From a bacterium (lineage in GTDB: Bacteria; UBA6262; WVXT01): a stretch of 43,437 nt of DNA. The stretch covers positions 1-43,437 of the forward strand of contig DATKVN010000075.1 of assembly GCA_035530055.1 (NCBI GenBank), given 5' to 3'. This document shows, piece by piece, positions 26,566-34,992 of the stretch (within the stretch, counting starts at the first letter, position 1; every line of letters starts with the position of its first letter). A program made the translations under genes and the position numbers. Below the pieces are notes generated by a model. The model made no database searches, was not told the origin of the DNA, and saw only the letters and a list, made by a program, of their open reading frames with translations.

Positions 26566-26942
26566 TTATGGCCGGAGGAAGAGGTGAAAGATTTTGGCCT
26601 TTAAGTACAGAAGAAAGGCCTAAACCATATCTCTGTCTCTTTGGAGAAAAGACTCTTTTTCAGGCAACTGTGGAAAGAATTAGCTCCTTTATCCCCGAGG
26701 AGAGGATTTTCCCGGCTCTTTCCAGACAACATTTGGCTAAAGCTTTGGAGCAAGTTCCTGCTCTACCAGAAAAAAATTTTATCGTCGAGCCCGAAGGAAA
26801 AGACACAGCTGCCTGCATTGGCTTGGCTTCTCTCTATCTGGAGAGATTAGACCCAGAGGCGATAATGGTAGTTTTGTCCTCCGACCACTATATCTCTAAT
26901 AATGAAGAATTCATTAATCTGTTTAATGTGGACAAAAGATGA
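26544..26942 (+). pseudogene. manC: Mannose-1-phosphate guanylyltransferase, N-terminal third only
   Basis: Encodes 132 residues: VIMAGGRGERFWPLSTEERP (nucleotide-binding loop), KPYLCLFGEKTLFQATVERI, FIVEPEGKDTAACIGLASLYL and VVLSSDHYI. These match the start of ManC, which normally runs 350 residues or more. After LFNVDKR the frame stops in an ATGA overlap with a manB fragment. The metal-binding and mannose-binding parts are gone, so GDP-mannose cannot be made by this copy. Confidence 0.85.
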
Positions 26943-27037
26943 AGCTTAACCCTGAAATTTTTAGAGAATACGATATAAGGGGTGCGGTGAATGAAGACTT
27001 AACTTCTGAAGTAGTTGAAAGCATAGGCAGGGCCTAA
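26939..27037 (+). pseudogene. manB: Phosphomannomutase N-terminal fragment
   Basis: 32 codons, MKLNPEIFREYDIRGAVNED to VVESIGRA, the characteristic start (FREYDIRG) of phosphomannomutase/phosphoglucomutase. The frame then runs into an inverted-repeat element and stops at TAA 27035. The phosphoserine, metal and sugar-binding domains (about 330 residues) are missing. Confidence 0.85.
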
Positions 27038-27459
27038 GCCTGAATTATGCGTGAAAATGCCATATTTCTAACCATCTCTTGACGATAATAGTGTTTGAGT
27101 TTTTTACAAATTTAGGAAGATAGAGACTCATTGTATTAATAAATAAAGAAGTTGGAGTAACGAAACTTGTTTCGCGCTTGACGAGACGCACCGCAAGCGG
27201 TGCTACTCCAACACATATTTAAATTCTATCTTTTGACAAAACCGGTGAATCAGAAACATTCCACTAAAGTGAGTAAGGTGGGTTTCTCCGAATATAATTT
27301 GCAATTTTCTGATACCTTTTGGCATATTCCGTAAAGTTCCCCCTAGGGGTAGATTGTGGAATAGACAGTTTTTCAACAGCATTGTACAAAATTACATTCG
27401 GAAATTCAAATAAATTTTGTATAATTATGCTCATAACTCACGCATAATTCAGGCTAAGG
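27033..27459. mobile_element. 427-bp non-coding inverted-repeat element inside manB
   Basis: Ends are inverted copies of CCTNAGCCTGAATTATGCGT plus GA (22 bp, one mismatch). No transposase frame lies inside. It interrupts the manB remnants, with about 1 kb of manB missing. I read it as a MITE or an IS remnant left after deletion. A second structured palindrome lies within it at 27151-27212. The IS family cannot be named. Confidence 0.75.
27151..27212. repeat. 62-bp nested palindrome with two inner hairpins
   Basis: Outer 9-bp arms GTTGGAGTA/TACTCCAAC enclose two small hairpins, CGAAA-cttg-TTTCG and CACCGC-aa-GCGGTG. The form is like a REPIN or small palindromic repeat nested in the larger element. 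Confidence 0.7.
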
Positions 27460-27723
27460 ATAGACTGCCCTGATTCCAAGAAAGATAAAGTTGTAGGTGA
27501 AATATCAAAATATTTTAACTCCAAATACTCCTGCATTAATATAGATGGAGTAAGAATTCTGTTTAGCAATGGCTGGGGCCTGCTTAGAAAATCCAATACC
27601 TCGGCTAAACTTATCTTAAGATTTGAAGCCAAAACAGAAAAAAGATTAGAAGAGATTAAAGACATCTTCATTAAAAGGCTTAAGAAGTATTCCCAGATAG
27701 ACATTAAACCACTTACAGAATAG
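27457..27723 (+). pseudogene. manB: Phosphomannomutase C-terminal fragment
   Basis: After the inverted-repeat element, the frame RIDCPDSKKDKVVGEISKYF, NIDGVRILFSNGWGLLRKSN and TSAKLILRFEAKTEKRLEEI continues to TAG 27721. This is domain 4 of phosphomannomutase (phosphate-binding GWGLLRKSNTS loop). There is no start codon or ribosome site of its own. Confidence 0.85.
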
Positions 27724-27743
27724 TTACTTTGGAAGGAGGCTAT

Positions 27744-28787
27744 ATGAGAATTGCGATGATGAGTGCCTGGAACACAGATAGTGGAGTAGCTGTGCATGCA
27801 GAGCCATTGGGCAGAGCATGGATAAAAATGGGGCATAAGTTGACTGTATTTAGTTTCATCAAGGATGATTTCCATGGAGAAGGATTTACCGGCGAAGACG
27901 AGGATTATGTAATCAGGTGCTTTGGCACTCAAAAGCAGACCAACTACTTAGACCCCCGGCCTATTTTAACCTCAGACTTTGATATCTTCGTAGTTCAGGA
28001 CTTACGTATGCTTCCAGTAGATAAGTTAGCCAAGATATTTCCCTTGATTAAAAATCGGGCTAGGACAATACATATAGTGCATGAAAATAAATTGCCTGAA
28101 GATGCCTGGTTTTATCAATTCGACTGGGACAAGGTAGTCTATTTCGCCCAGAGACAGGAATTCCTGAAAGAGATTTATCCTGACGCTGAACTTATCCCTT
28201 TCCCTTGTTTTAAAATAAGAAAGGAAGATAAAAATGAGGCCAGGAAGAAGTTAGAGCTTCCCCTGGATAAGAAAATCATCTACTCCTTTGGCCAGCGCGG
28301 CTATCATTCCTATCTACGAAACTTACCTGAGGAGATTAAAGATGAGGCAGTGCTTCTGCATGTTGTCTCCAAAGAATACCAGATGGTTGAAGAGGAATCC
28401 CCTCCTGATTGGATGATTATTAGAAGAGAAGATGTCTTATCTCGCCAGAGATTTGATGACTATCTCTTTGCCTCGGATGCAGCTATTTTTCATAAGTTCC
28501 AGAGCCGTTATCATGCTGTTGTTTCCTCTACGGTCTTTCAGGCATTGGGTTGTGGTTGTCCCATCTTTGTCCCCCAGCAGTCGGATTTCTTTCATCCTCT
28601 GCAGAATGAGCTTATACGTTACGGAGATGCCGAGGAATTAAATAATAAGCTGCTCGAATTACTTGAAAATGAAGGGGCATATAAAAGGATTGAAGATGCC
28701 GCAGAAGGGTTTGTGTTAATGAATTCTCCAGAGAAGATAGCCAAAAGATATATAGGGCTATTTACTGAATTCTTAAGAGCTAGATAA
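27744..28787 (+). CDS. Glycosyltransferase-like protein, paralogue 2 of 3
   Basis: 347 residues from ATG 27744, which has GGAAGGAGG 5-8 nt upstream; a TTG further up overlaps that site and is less likely. RIAMMSAWNTDSGVAVHAEP, GEDEDYVIRCF, VVQDLRMLP, FYQFDWDKVVYFA, IPFPCFK and FDDYLFASDAAIFHK match its paralogues. EX7E is replaced by YHAVVSSTVFQALGCG. The stop shares its last A with the ATG of the GH130 gene. Likely a GT-B enzyme whose product or substrate involves mannose. Confidence 0.77.
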   Translation: MRIAMMSAWNTDSGVAVHAEPLGRAWIKMGHKLTVFSFIKDDFHGEGFTGEDEDYVIRCFGTQKQTNYLDPRPILTSDFDIFVVQDLRMLPVDKLAKIFPLIKNRARTIHIVHENKLPEDAWFYQFDWDKVVYFAQRQEFLKEIYPDAELIPFPCFKIRKEDKNEARKKLELPLDKKIIYSFGQRGYHSYLRNLPEEIKDEAVLLHVVSKEYQMVEEESPPDWMIIRREDVLSRQRFDDYLFASDAAIFHKFQSRYHAVVSSTVFQALGCGCPIFVPQQSDFFHPLQNELIRYGDAEELNNKLLELLENEGAYKRIEDAAEGFVLMNSPEKIAKRYIGLFTEFLRAR

Positions 28788-29710
28788 TGCGAAAGAAAAA
28801 TTTTATAATCGGGCCATTTGTGGATTATCCAAAGAACCCAATTTTAAGTCCGGGTAAAGGTTTTACATCGAAGGGTGTATATAACCCTACAGTGATTAAA
28901 GAAGAGACAAATTTTTTTATGCTCCTTAGGGCTGAAGGAGGAGACTCTTTAACGGGAAAGATAGGTCTTGCCAGAAGTGGCAACGGCATCCAATTTAGTT
29001 TGCACCCTGAAGCGGTATTAGTGCCTTCCGCGGATTTCGACAAGTTTGGCTGCGAAGATCCAAGAGTGGTGAAATTTAAGGATACATATTTTCTTACTTA
29101 TGTGGGAAATAGCGGAAGGTATAATGTGGGCAATATCTGTCTTGCTACATCAGTTGACCTTTTACATTGGAAAAAACATGGTTCAATTCTGCAGCCAAAG
29201 AAAGGAAGATGGGATAGTGGCCAGATAAAGGCTGGGGTTATCCTTTCAGAGAAGATAAATGGAAAATATCTTATGTATTTTATGGGAGAAGAAAAACCCT
29301 GGAAAACAGCCATTGGAATAGCTTATTCAAAGGACCTTTTTCACTGGTATGAACCACAGGATGAACCTATTGTAGTGCCTCGTAAAGGTTATTTTGATTA
29401 TCAGGGAGTGGAACCGGGTCCAAACCCTGTTTTGCTCAAAGAAGGAATCCTTTTTATTTATAACGGCTGGGGGAAAGATAGTATTTATAAGCCGGGTGGA
29501 ATATTATTCTCTATAGATGCACCAGCAAAGATTATTAAGAGAGCAGATAAACCAATATTTCTGCCTTCTCGGAATTATGGGAAAAAGTTTGGCACGGGCA
29601 ATCATATAGTTGCTGAAGGACTTATCACGTATGGAAATAGGTGGCTTCTCTACTACGGAGCAGCGGATAAACTTACTTGTCTGGCCACATATAAGAGGGG
29701 GGCGAAATGA
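28787..29710 (+). CDS. GH130 family beta-mannoside phosphorylase, copy 1
   Basis: Five-bladed beta-propeller enzyme of 307 residues. Family marks are VYNPTVIKEETNFFMLLRAEGG, GCEDPRVVKFKDTYFLTYVG (EDPR at 90-93), KAGVILSEKINGKYLMYF and WLLYYGAADKLTCLATY. GH130 phosphorylases split beta-mannosides with phosphate to alpha-mannose-1-phosphate, or run in reverse to make them. Start TAATG overlaps the GT paralogue and its end overlaps GH130 copy 2 by 4 nt. The subfamily and exact linkage cannot be read here. Confidence 0.88.
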   Translation: MRKKNFIIGPFVDYPKNPILSPGKGFTSKGVYNPTVIKEETNFFMLLRAEGGDSLTGKIGLARSGNGIQFSLHPEAVLVPSADFDKFGCEDPRVVKFKDTYFLTYVGNSGRYNVGNICLATSVDLLHWKKHGSILQPKKGRWDSGQIKAGVILSEKINGKYLMYFMGEEKPWKTAIGIAYSKDLFHWYEPQDEPIVVPRKGYFDYQGVEPGPNPVLLKEGILFIYNGWGKDSIYKPGGILFSIDAPAKIIKRADKPIFLPSRNYGKKFGTGNHIVAEGLITYGNRWLLYYGAADKLTCLATYKRGAK

Positions 29711-30588
29711 AACTAAGACGTTACCAGGGCAATCCCATCTTAAAGCCCAAAGTAGAAAATGAATGGGAATCCAGGCTTGTTTTTAATCCTGCAGCTATCT
29801 ACCATAATGGCCTATTCCATTTGTTCTACCGGGCTATGGGAGTGGATAATATCTCCAGAATTGGCTATGCGGTAAGTTCAGATGGTTTTGATTTCTCTCG
29901 ACTGGATAAACCTGTTTTTATTCCCGAAGGTAGATTAGAAACAGGAGGCTGTGAAGACCCCAGGGTTGTCAGGCTGGAAGATAAGTTTTATATGACTTAC
30001 ACTGCCTATTCGCAAGTCGGAGTAAGGGTGGATTTGGCCTCGACAGTGAATTTTATTAGCTGGAAGAGGTTGGGAGTAATATTACCAGATATAAATAATA
30101 AAGATGCGGTTCTGTTTCCAGAAAAGATTGAGGGTAAGTATGTAATGTTTCATCGGCCAATGGATGAAAAGCCCTTAAGTATCTGGATTGCTTATTCAGA
30201 TGATTTAATCAACTGGAATGGCCACAAGAAAGTTATGACACCAAAGGCCGGAAATTGGGATGGAGTAACCATTGGCGCAAGCTGTCCACCTTTAAAGACA
30301 GAAAAAGGGTGGTTGCTTATCTATCACGGAGTTGATGAAAGTTCAACATATAGATTGGGAGTAGCATTATTTGATTTAAAAGACCCTTGGACGCTATTAC
30401 ATAGACACCCTGAGCCAATCCTTGAACCCCAAGAGGATTACGAACTACGTGGAGAGGTGCATCAGGTAGTATTTGGCTGTGGTGCCTGTGAAGTTGAAGG
30501 CACCTACTTTATTTATTACGGTGCGGCGGACAGGGTAGTTTGTGTAGCCACTATAAAAAAAGAAGAATTGATGAAGCTTTTTAATTAA
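29707..30588 (+). CDS. GH130 family beta-mannoside phosphorylase, copy 2
   Basis: Beta-propeller protein of 293 residues, paralogue of the gene before it. RYQGNPILKP, LVFNPAAIYHNGLFHLFYRA, GGCEDPRVVRLEDKFYMTYT (EDPR at 83-86), VLFPEKIEGKYVMFHRP, WDGVTIGASCPPL and YFIYYGAADRVVCVATI. The two copies may differ in chain length or direction of use. Alpha-mannose-1-phosphate formed here would normally feed ManC, whose gene in this operon is broken, so synthesis of a mannoside from an outside source is also possible. Confidence 0.88.
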   Translation: MKLRRYQGNPILKPKVENEWESRLVFNPAAIYHNGLFHLFYRAMGVDNISRIGYAVSSDGFDFSRLDKPVFIPEGRLETGGCEDPRVVRLEDKFYMTYTAYSQVGVRVDLASTVNFISWKRLGVILPDINNKDAVLFPEKIEGKYVMFHRPMDEKPLSIWIAYSDDLINWNGHKKVMTPKAGNWDGVTIGASCPPLKTEKGWLLIYHGVDESSTYRLGVALFDLKDPWTLLHRHPEPILEPQEDYELRGEVHQVVFGCGACEVEGTYFIYYGAADRVVCVATIKKEELMKLFN

Positions 30589-30599
30589 GGAAAACCAAA

Positions 30600-31697
30600 A
30601 TGAATATAACAATGATGAGCCGCTGGAATATTCCCTGCGGGGTTTCTACCCATGCAGAACTTCTGGGCAGAGCATTGGTCAAGCTCGGTCATAATCTTAA
30701 GGTTTTAGCACCTGCAGAATATGAGAATTATCAAACTGACAAAGATGAGTCCTATGTTTTGAGGTGTTATAGGCTTCCTAAAAAGAAGGAAGGGTTTTTC
30801 TTTGATCCCGAACCTTTTCTGAAAGACGATTGTGATGTCTTTATAGTGCAGAATCTTGAGATCCTACCAATGGAAGAACTACTTAAGATATATCCCAAGA
30901 TAAAAGAGCGAGCTAGGACCGTCTTTGTAGTCCATGAAGGTAAACCGCCTAAAGATTCAACCTTCTATAAATTTGACTGGGATGCCGTTGTCTGTTTTGA
31001 TGAACGATATAGAAAGTTTCTTTGTAACATTTACCCTGAGGATAAGATACATATAATCCCCTATCCCTGCCATCCTCTGATGCCCGGAGATAAAAAAGAG
31101 GCCCGGCTCAAACTGAATCTGCCACTGGATAAAAAGATAATCTTTAACTACGGCATCGGGATATATCGCCACCTTCATCTTTTACCGACAATAGAACGTG
31201 TAAGTAAAAAATACCCGCTTATTTTTCTTACCCTGACCCATATCCAAGAATGGTACGATTTGTTCGATGTAACCAGGATAAGATATAAATTTATTGAATT
31301 AAGAAATGGGAAGCTACCCGTCAATACGCTTTACACCTATTTACACGCCTCGGATTGTCTTTTAATCCATAAAGATTCAGCTGAGGCGGTAGTTGTTCCT
31401 TCAACTGCTTATCTTGGTTTAGGGGCAGGCCGGCCTATTCTGGCCTATAATACCAACTTCTTTGCAACCTTTGACCAAGAGGTCTTAAAATATTCAAGTC
31501 TTTCCGAGGCACTGGAAGATGTATTTGAGGAAAGGGACAATGTTAAGTCCGTCTTAAGGATAGCCAAGGAATTCGTGAAGGAGAATTCATCGATTGAGGT
31601 GGCTAAAAAGTTTATTCAGCTTTTTGAAGCGCTATTAAACCTCGATAGAGATACTAATCTTCCAAAGAGAGAAGCAAAAAAACTTCTAACGGGGTAA
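30600..31697 (+). CDS. Glycosyltransferase-like protein, paralogue 3 of 3
   Basis: Protein of 365 residues: NITMMSRWNIPCGVSTHAEL, DESYVLRCYRLP, VQNLEILPMEELLKIYPKIK, FYKFDWDAVVCFDERYRKFL, IIPYPCHPL, LYTYLHASDCLLIHKDSAEA. More diverged than the other two but with the same order of motifs, so the set arose by at least two duplications with GH130 genes placed between. EX7E again absent. It starts 12 nt after GH130 copy 2. Confidence 0.76.
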   Translation: MNITMMSRWNIPCGVSTHAELLGRALVKLGHNLKVLAPAEYENYQTDKDESYVLRCYRLPKKKEGFFFDPEPFLKDDCDVFIVQNLEILPMEELLKIYPKIKERARTVFVVHEGKPPKDSTFYKFDWDAVVCFDERYRKFLCNIYPEDKIHIIPYPCHPLMPGDKKEARLKLNLPLDKKIIFNYGIGIYRHLHLLPTIERVSKKYPLIFLTLTHIQEWYDLFDVTRIRYKFIELRNGKLPVNTLYTYLHASDCLLIHKDSAEAVVVPSTAYLGLGAGRPILAYNTNFFATFDQEVLKYSSLSEALEDVFEERDNVKSVLRIAKEFVKENSSIEVAKKFIQLFEALLNLDRDTNLPKREAKKLLTG

Positions 31698-31726
31698 AAT
31701 ATGAAATATAAAGGCAGAGGTAAAAT

Positions 31727-32821
31727 ATGGGAAGAATCAAAATTGCCGTCCTAGGAGTTGGCAACTGCGCCAGTTCTCTGGTGCAAGGAATAGAGTTTTA
31801 TAAAAATTCACCAGAAGAAAAGGTTATTGGCTTAATGCACTATGATGTTAGTGGGTACAAGGTGGAGGATGTCGAAGTAGTGGCCGCCTTTGATATCGAT
31901 AAGCGAAAGGTTGGCAAGCCCTTGAATGAGGCGATATTTGCCAGACCGAACTGTGCTAAAATATTCTGTTTCCACATTCCTGATAATGGCGTAATCGTTA
32001 AGATGGGAAATGTTTTAGATGGCGTAGCTTCCCATATGAAGAACTATTCTGAAGAGCGCGCCTTTGTAATAGCAGATGAGGCACCTTCTGATGTAGTTAG
32101 TGAGCTCAAAGAAAGCGGTGCTGAGATTTTGGTCAATTTTCTTCCTGTAGGTTCAGAGCAGGCAACCCGTTTCTATGCCCAGGCCTGTTTAGATGCCGGG
32201 GTTGCCTTGGTTAACTGTATTCCGGCATTTATTGTTTCTGACCAAAACTGGAAAATTAAATTTGTAGAAAAGGGCTTGCCTTTAGTAGGTGATGATATAA
32301 AGTCCCAGGTTGGCGCTACTATCACTCACAGAGTCCTGACCAGGATGTTTAATGACCGAGGCGTAAAGTTAGAAAGGACATATCAGCTAAATACTGGTGG
32401 TAATACCGATTTTCTCAATATGCTTGAGCGTTGCCGACTTAATTCCAAAAAGAACTCCAAGACCGAGGCAGTGCAGTCGCAGTTAGGTAAGCCTTTAGAA
32501 TCCAAAAACATCCACATCGGTCCAAGCGATTATGTTCCCTGGCAGAAGGATAATAAAGTCTGTTTTATCCGGATGGAAGGAAGAGGCTTTGGAGATATAG
32601 CTATGAATCTGGAGTTGAGACTATCCGTTGAGGACTCGCCAAATTCAGCTGGCGTGGTTATTGATGCGATAAGGTGCTGTAAGTTAGCCCTGGATAGAGG
32701 GATAAGCGGCCCACTGGTTTCTGTATCTGCATATACGATGAAACATCCTCCTGTTCAATATCCAGATTATAAAGCTAAAGAGATGATGGAAGAGTTTATC
32801 GCCGGGAATCTCCAGAGTTAA
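31727..32821 (+). CDS. ino1: Myo-inositol-1-phosphate synthase
   Basis: NAD-dependent synthase of 364 residues, the short archaeal/actinobacterial form, making inositol-1-phosphate from glucose-6-phosphate. Marks: IAVLGVGNCASSLVQGI (NAD loop), VVAAFDIDKRKVGKPL, LVNCIPAFIVSD, GDDIKSQVGATITHRVL, QLNTGGNTDFLNM, and the catalytic Lys-rich LNSKKNSKTEAVQ. RBS AGAGG precedes the ATG. In this operon it would supply inositol phosphate to the transferases, giving an inositol-containing lipid head group or compatible solute. Confidence 0.93.
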   Translation: MGRIKIAVLGVGNCASSLVQGIEFYKNSPEEKVIGLMHYDVSGYKVEDVEVVAAFDIDKRKVGKPLNEAIFARPNCAKIFCFHIPDNGVIVKMGNVLDGVASHMKNYSEERAFVIADEAPSDVVSELKESGAEILVNFLPVGSEQATRFYAQACLDAGVALVNCIPAFIVSDQNWKIKFVEKGLPLVGDDIKSQVGATITHRVLTRMFNDRGVKLERTYQLNTGGNTDFLNMLERCRLNSKKNSKTEAVQSQLGKPLESKNIHIGPSDYVPWQKDNKVCFIRMEGRGFGDIAMNLELRLSVEDSPNSAGVVIDAIRCCKLALDRGISGPLVSVSAYTMKHPPVQYPDYKAKEMMEEFIAGNLQS

Positions 32822-32823
32822 TT

Positions 32824-33405
32824 ATGATTAAGAACTTATTATTAGCTTTTATCCCAATATTTGTGGCAGTTGACGCGGTAGGAGTTTTACCAATTTTTGT
32901 CTCACTTACTCAGGAACTTAAGAAAGAGGAAAAATTAAGAATTATTTTTCAGTCAATGCTCACAGCTATATGCTTAGCGGTGGGTTTTATATTTTTAGGC
33001 AAAATTATATTTAAACTTCTCGGTATTACCTTAGGCGATTTTATGGTAGCAGGAGGTGCTATTCTTTTCTGTATTGCCATAATGGATATAATAAATCCGG
33101 GGAAGAAACGCCGTATACCAAGTAATGAGTTAGGTGCCGTTCCGTTAGGCACGCCCTTAATTGTTGGTCCTGCTGTATTAACTACCTCCTTAATTATTAT
33201 TGGTGAGTATGGTTTATATGCTACATTGTTCTCGGTTTTAGCTAATGTTATATTAGCCGGCATAGTCTTTTCTCTTTCCGGAATTCTAATAAGGCTTCTT
33301 GGCGAAGCAGGCTCTAAGGCCCTCTCAAAGATTACGAGTCTGCTTTTGGCTGCCATAGCTATTATGATGATAAGAAAAGGGGTGGCACAAATTTTTAATT
33401 TATAA
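32824..33405 (+). CDS. MarC-family integral membrane protein
   Basis: Six-helix membrane protein of 193 residues. Family features are FIPIFVAVDAVGVLPIFVSL, GDFMVAGGAILFCIAIMDII and GAVPLGTPLIVGPAVLTTSLI, with further helices to the end. The function of MarC proteins is unresolved despite the name. Starts 3 nt after the inositol synthase stop, so it is cotranscribed, and a terminator follows. Confidence 0.88.
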   Translation: MIKNLLLAFIPIFVAVDAVGVLPIFVSLTQELKKEEKLRIIFQSMLTAICLAVGFIFLGKIIFKLLGITLGDFMVAGGAILFCIAIMDIINPGKKRRIPSNELGAVPLGTPLIVGPAVLTTSLIIIGEYGLYATLFSVLANVILAGIVFSLSGILIRLLGEAGSKALSKITSLLLAAIAIMMIRKGVAQIFNL

Positions 33406-33542
33406 AAGGTAGCTTTGATATGTCCAAAAGAAAAAGACGCGGTAAACTCAAATGAAGGTCAAAGAAAGCAAATCATGGAAGAAAGCCAAATCTTGGCTAA
33501 AAAATGAAAGCTTATGTCTCTTTTTTTTGTTTTAGATTTAAG

Positions 33543-33580
33543 CGGGCAAGTTTCATTTGATTTGCCCGATTTTATTTTTT
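33543..33580 (+). terminator. Intrinsic terminator after the carbohydrate operon
   Basis: Stem CGGGCAA/TTGCCCG with a 12-nt loop, followed by ATTTTATTTTTT. It ends the plus-strand operon that starts at the ArsR promoter. The 220-bp gap before the next gene otherwise holds two tiny unsupported frames. Confidence 0.85.
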
Positions 33581-33626
33581 GGCAGAATTCATAACGTTAT
33601 GAGCAAGGAGATAGGAGGGAAATTGC

Positions 33627-34775
33627 ATGAGCAACAAAAGAGAGAGGGATTATGATGGTATCCGTAAGGATATAGAGCGGCAATGTGTATTAACATATAA
33701 ACCCAAGAAGTGCTACACTTCCTATACGCTTTTCAGTACATATATGGGTAATATTTTTTACCTCATAAATATGGAAGGAAACGTCGTTCACACTTGGCGA
33801 ATAAGGGGGGCAAAAGTAGGAGAAATCCTTCCCGACGGGCACTTGATATATGGGCATATGTGGAATGGATTAGTGGAAATTGATTGGAATAGCAAAGAGC
33901 TTTGGTACTATAAGTGTTCTCAGCATCATGACTTTGCGGTGATGCCCAATGGTCATATGGTGATACTGTGTGGAATTCGAGGGAAGGATTTTCCCCTGCG
34001 GCTTATTTTGGAGGAGAGACGCGACCCAAAAGTACGAGAGGAGGGTCCCTTTGCTACATGCTATATCATAGAAGTTGTTCCGAACACGAATGAGATAGTG
34101 TGGGAGTGGTGGGCGGACGAACACATAGAAGAACTCAAAAAGATTGGCGTGAAGTTTCCCATCCAGGCAGACGATATTTTCCACACAAATGCTTGTGAGG
34201 TTCTCCCCGAAACAAAGCTCGGTAGGCAGGATTCAAGATTTAAAGCTGGAAACGTACTATTCAACCACAAAAATCTGAACATAATTGGCGTGATAGATAA
34301 GAGCGACGGAAAAATTGTATGGGCTTGGGGACCTGGGATAGTAGATAGGCCGCATATGCCCACACTGATTCCTGACCTGCATCCAATTACAGGAGAAGTG
34401 CTTCCTGGAGCGGGGCATTTTCTGATATTTGACAATGGACCAAATCGAGGTTTTTCTAGAGTGATAGAATTGGATCCTCTAAGCGAGAGGATTGTCTGGG
34501 AGTACAGCCCAGATGGTTTTTGGGGTAGTGGGGGTGGTGGTTCAAATAGGATGCCTAATGGAAATACAGTTATCTGTGAAGGAGGGTTTCGTGGTAGGCG
34601 CGGTAGACTTTTTGAGATTACTCCTGACAGGGAGGTAGTATGGGAATACTTAACCCCTTATTTTGATGGGATGGGGGGACACGAAATTTATCGTTGTGTT
34701 AGATATCCTCTCCACTATATAGAAAATATACTCAAGAGGCATATTCAAACCCAATTCTGGGGACACAATACTTAA
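33627..34775 (+). CDS. Arylsulfotransferase-like beta-propeller protein
   Basis: 382 residues, no signal peptide. It has the repeated propeller pattern of the ASST family: GNIFYLINMEGNVVHTW, GEILPDGHLIYG, HHDFAVMPNGHMVIL, NTNEIVWEWW, DIFHTNACEVLPET, SDGKIVWAWGPG, GGGGSNRMPNGNTVICEGG, REVVWEYLTPYF. ASST enzymes move sulfate between phenols with a catalytic His; candidates here are HHDF and FHTN. The last residues (QFWGHNT) and the stop come from an inserted repeat at 34754, so the native C-terminus is lost or altered. GGAGGG precedes the ATG. Confidence 0.8.
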   Translation: MSNKRERDYDGIRKDIERQCVLTYKPKKCYTSYTLFSTYMGNIFYLINMEGNVVHTWRIRGAKVGEILPDGHLIYGHMWNGLVEIDWNSKELWYYKCSQHHDFAVMPNGHMVILCGIRGKDFPLRLILEERRDPKVREEGPFATCYIIEVVPNTNEIVWEWWADEHIEELKKIGVKFPIQADDIFHTNACEVLPETKLGRQDSRFKAGNVLFNHKNLNIIGVIDKSDGKIVWAWGPGIVDRPHMPTLIPDLHPITGEVLPGAGHFLIFDNGPNRGFSRVIELDPLSERIVWEYSPDGFWGSGGGGSNRMPNGNTVICEGGFRGRRGRLFEITPDREVVWEYLTPYFDGMGGHEIYRCVRYPLHYIENILKRHIQTQFWGHNT

Positions 34776-34862
34776 TTATCCAGATACGATCCTGGTGTGT
34801 TGGTTATGCTATGGCACAAATAGCCCGTATGGTTGTTAATTAAGTATTGTGTCCCCAGAATT
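34754..34862. mobile_element. 109-bp miniature element, same family as 21498-21778
   Basis: Terminal inverted repeats reading AATTCTGGGGACACAATACT inward on both sides (right end about one base shorter). The left ~85 bp match the minus-strand start of the 281-bp element with two or three differences, then jump straight to the terminal repeat. It is an internal-deletion derivative without coding capacity. Confidence 0.85.
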
Positions 34863-34887
34863 GCAAATCCCTTACCTGTGCATAATT

Positions 34888-34966
34888 TGGTAGCGCCAAC
34901 GGGATTCGAACCCGTGATCTCTGCCTTGAGAGGGCAGCGTCCTAAACCAGACTAGACGATGGCGCC
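34888..34966 (-). tRNA. tRNA-Glu (anticodon CUC), CCA encoded
   Basis: Cloverleaf on the minus strand: acceptor GGCGCCA/TGGCGCT, anticodon stem CTGCC/GGCAG with loop CTCTCAA (anticodon CUC), T-arm GGGTTCGAATCCC, ending ACCA. 79 nt with encoded CCA. It lies 26 nt after the rmuC stop and may share its transcript. Confidence 0.95.
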
Positions 34967-34992
34967 ATTGACTACAATCGTAAATTCTTACA

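Noticed and set aside
28787-30588. GH130 genes as GH43 or GH32 hydrolases
   Set aside because: Both are beta-propellers, but the EDPR motif and the YYGAAD.....AT ending are typical of GH130.
33420-33535. Two tiny plus-strand frames (11 and ~27 codons, Lys-rich) after the MarC gene
   Set aside because: Too short and without a good ribosome site; the second runs into the run of T before the terminator hairpin.
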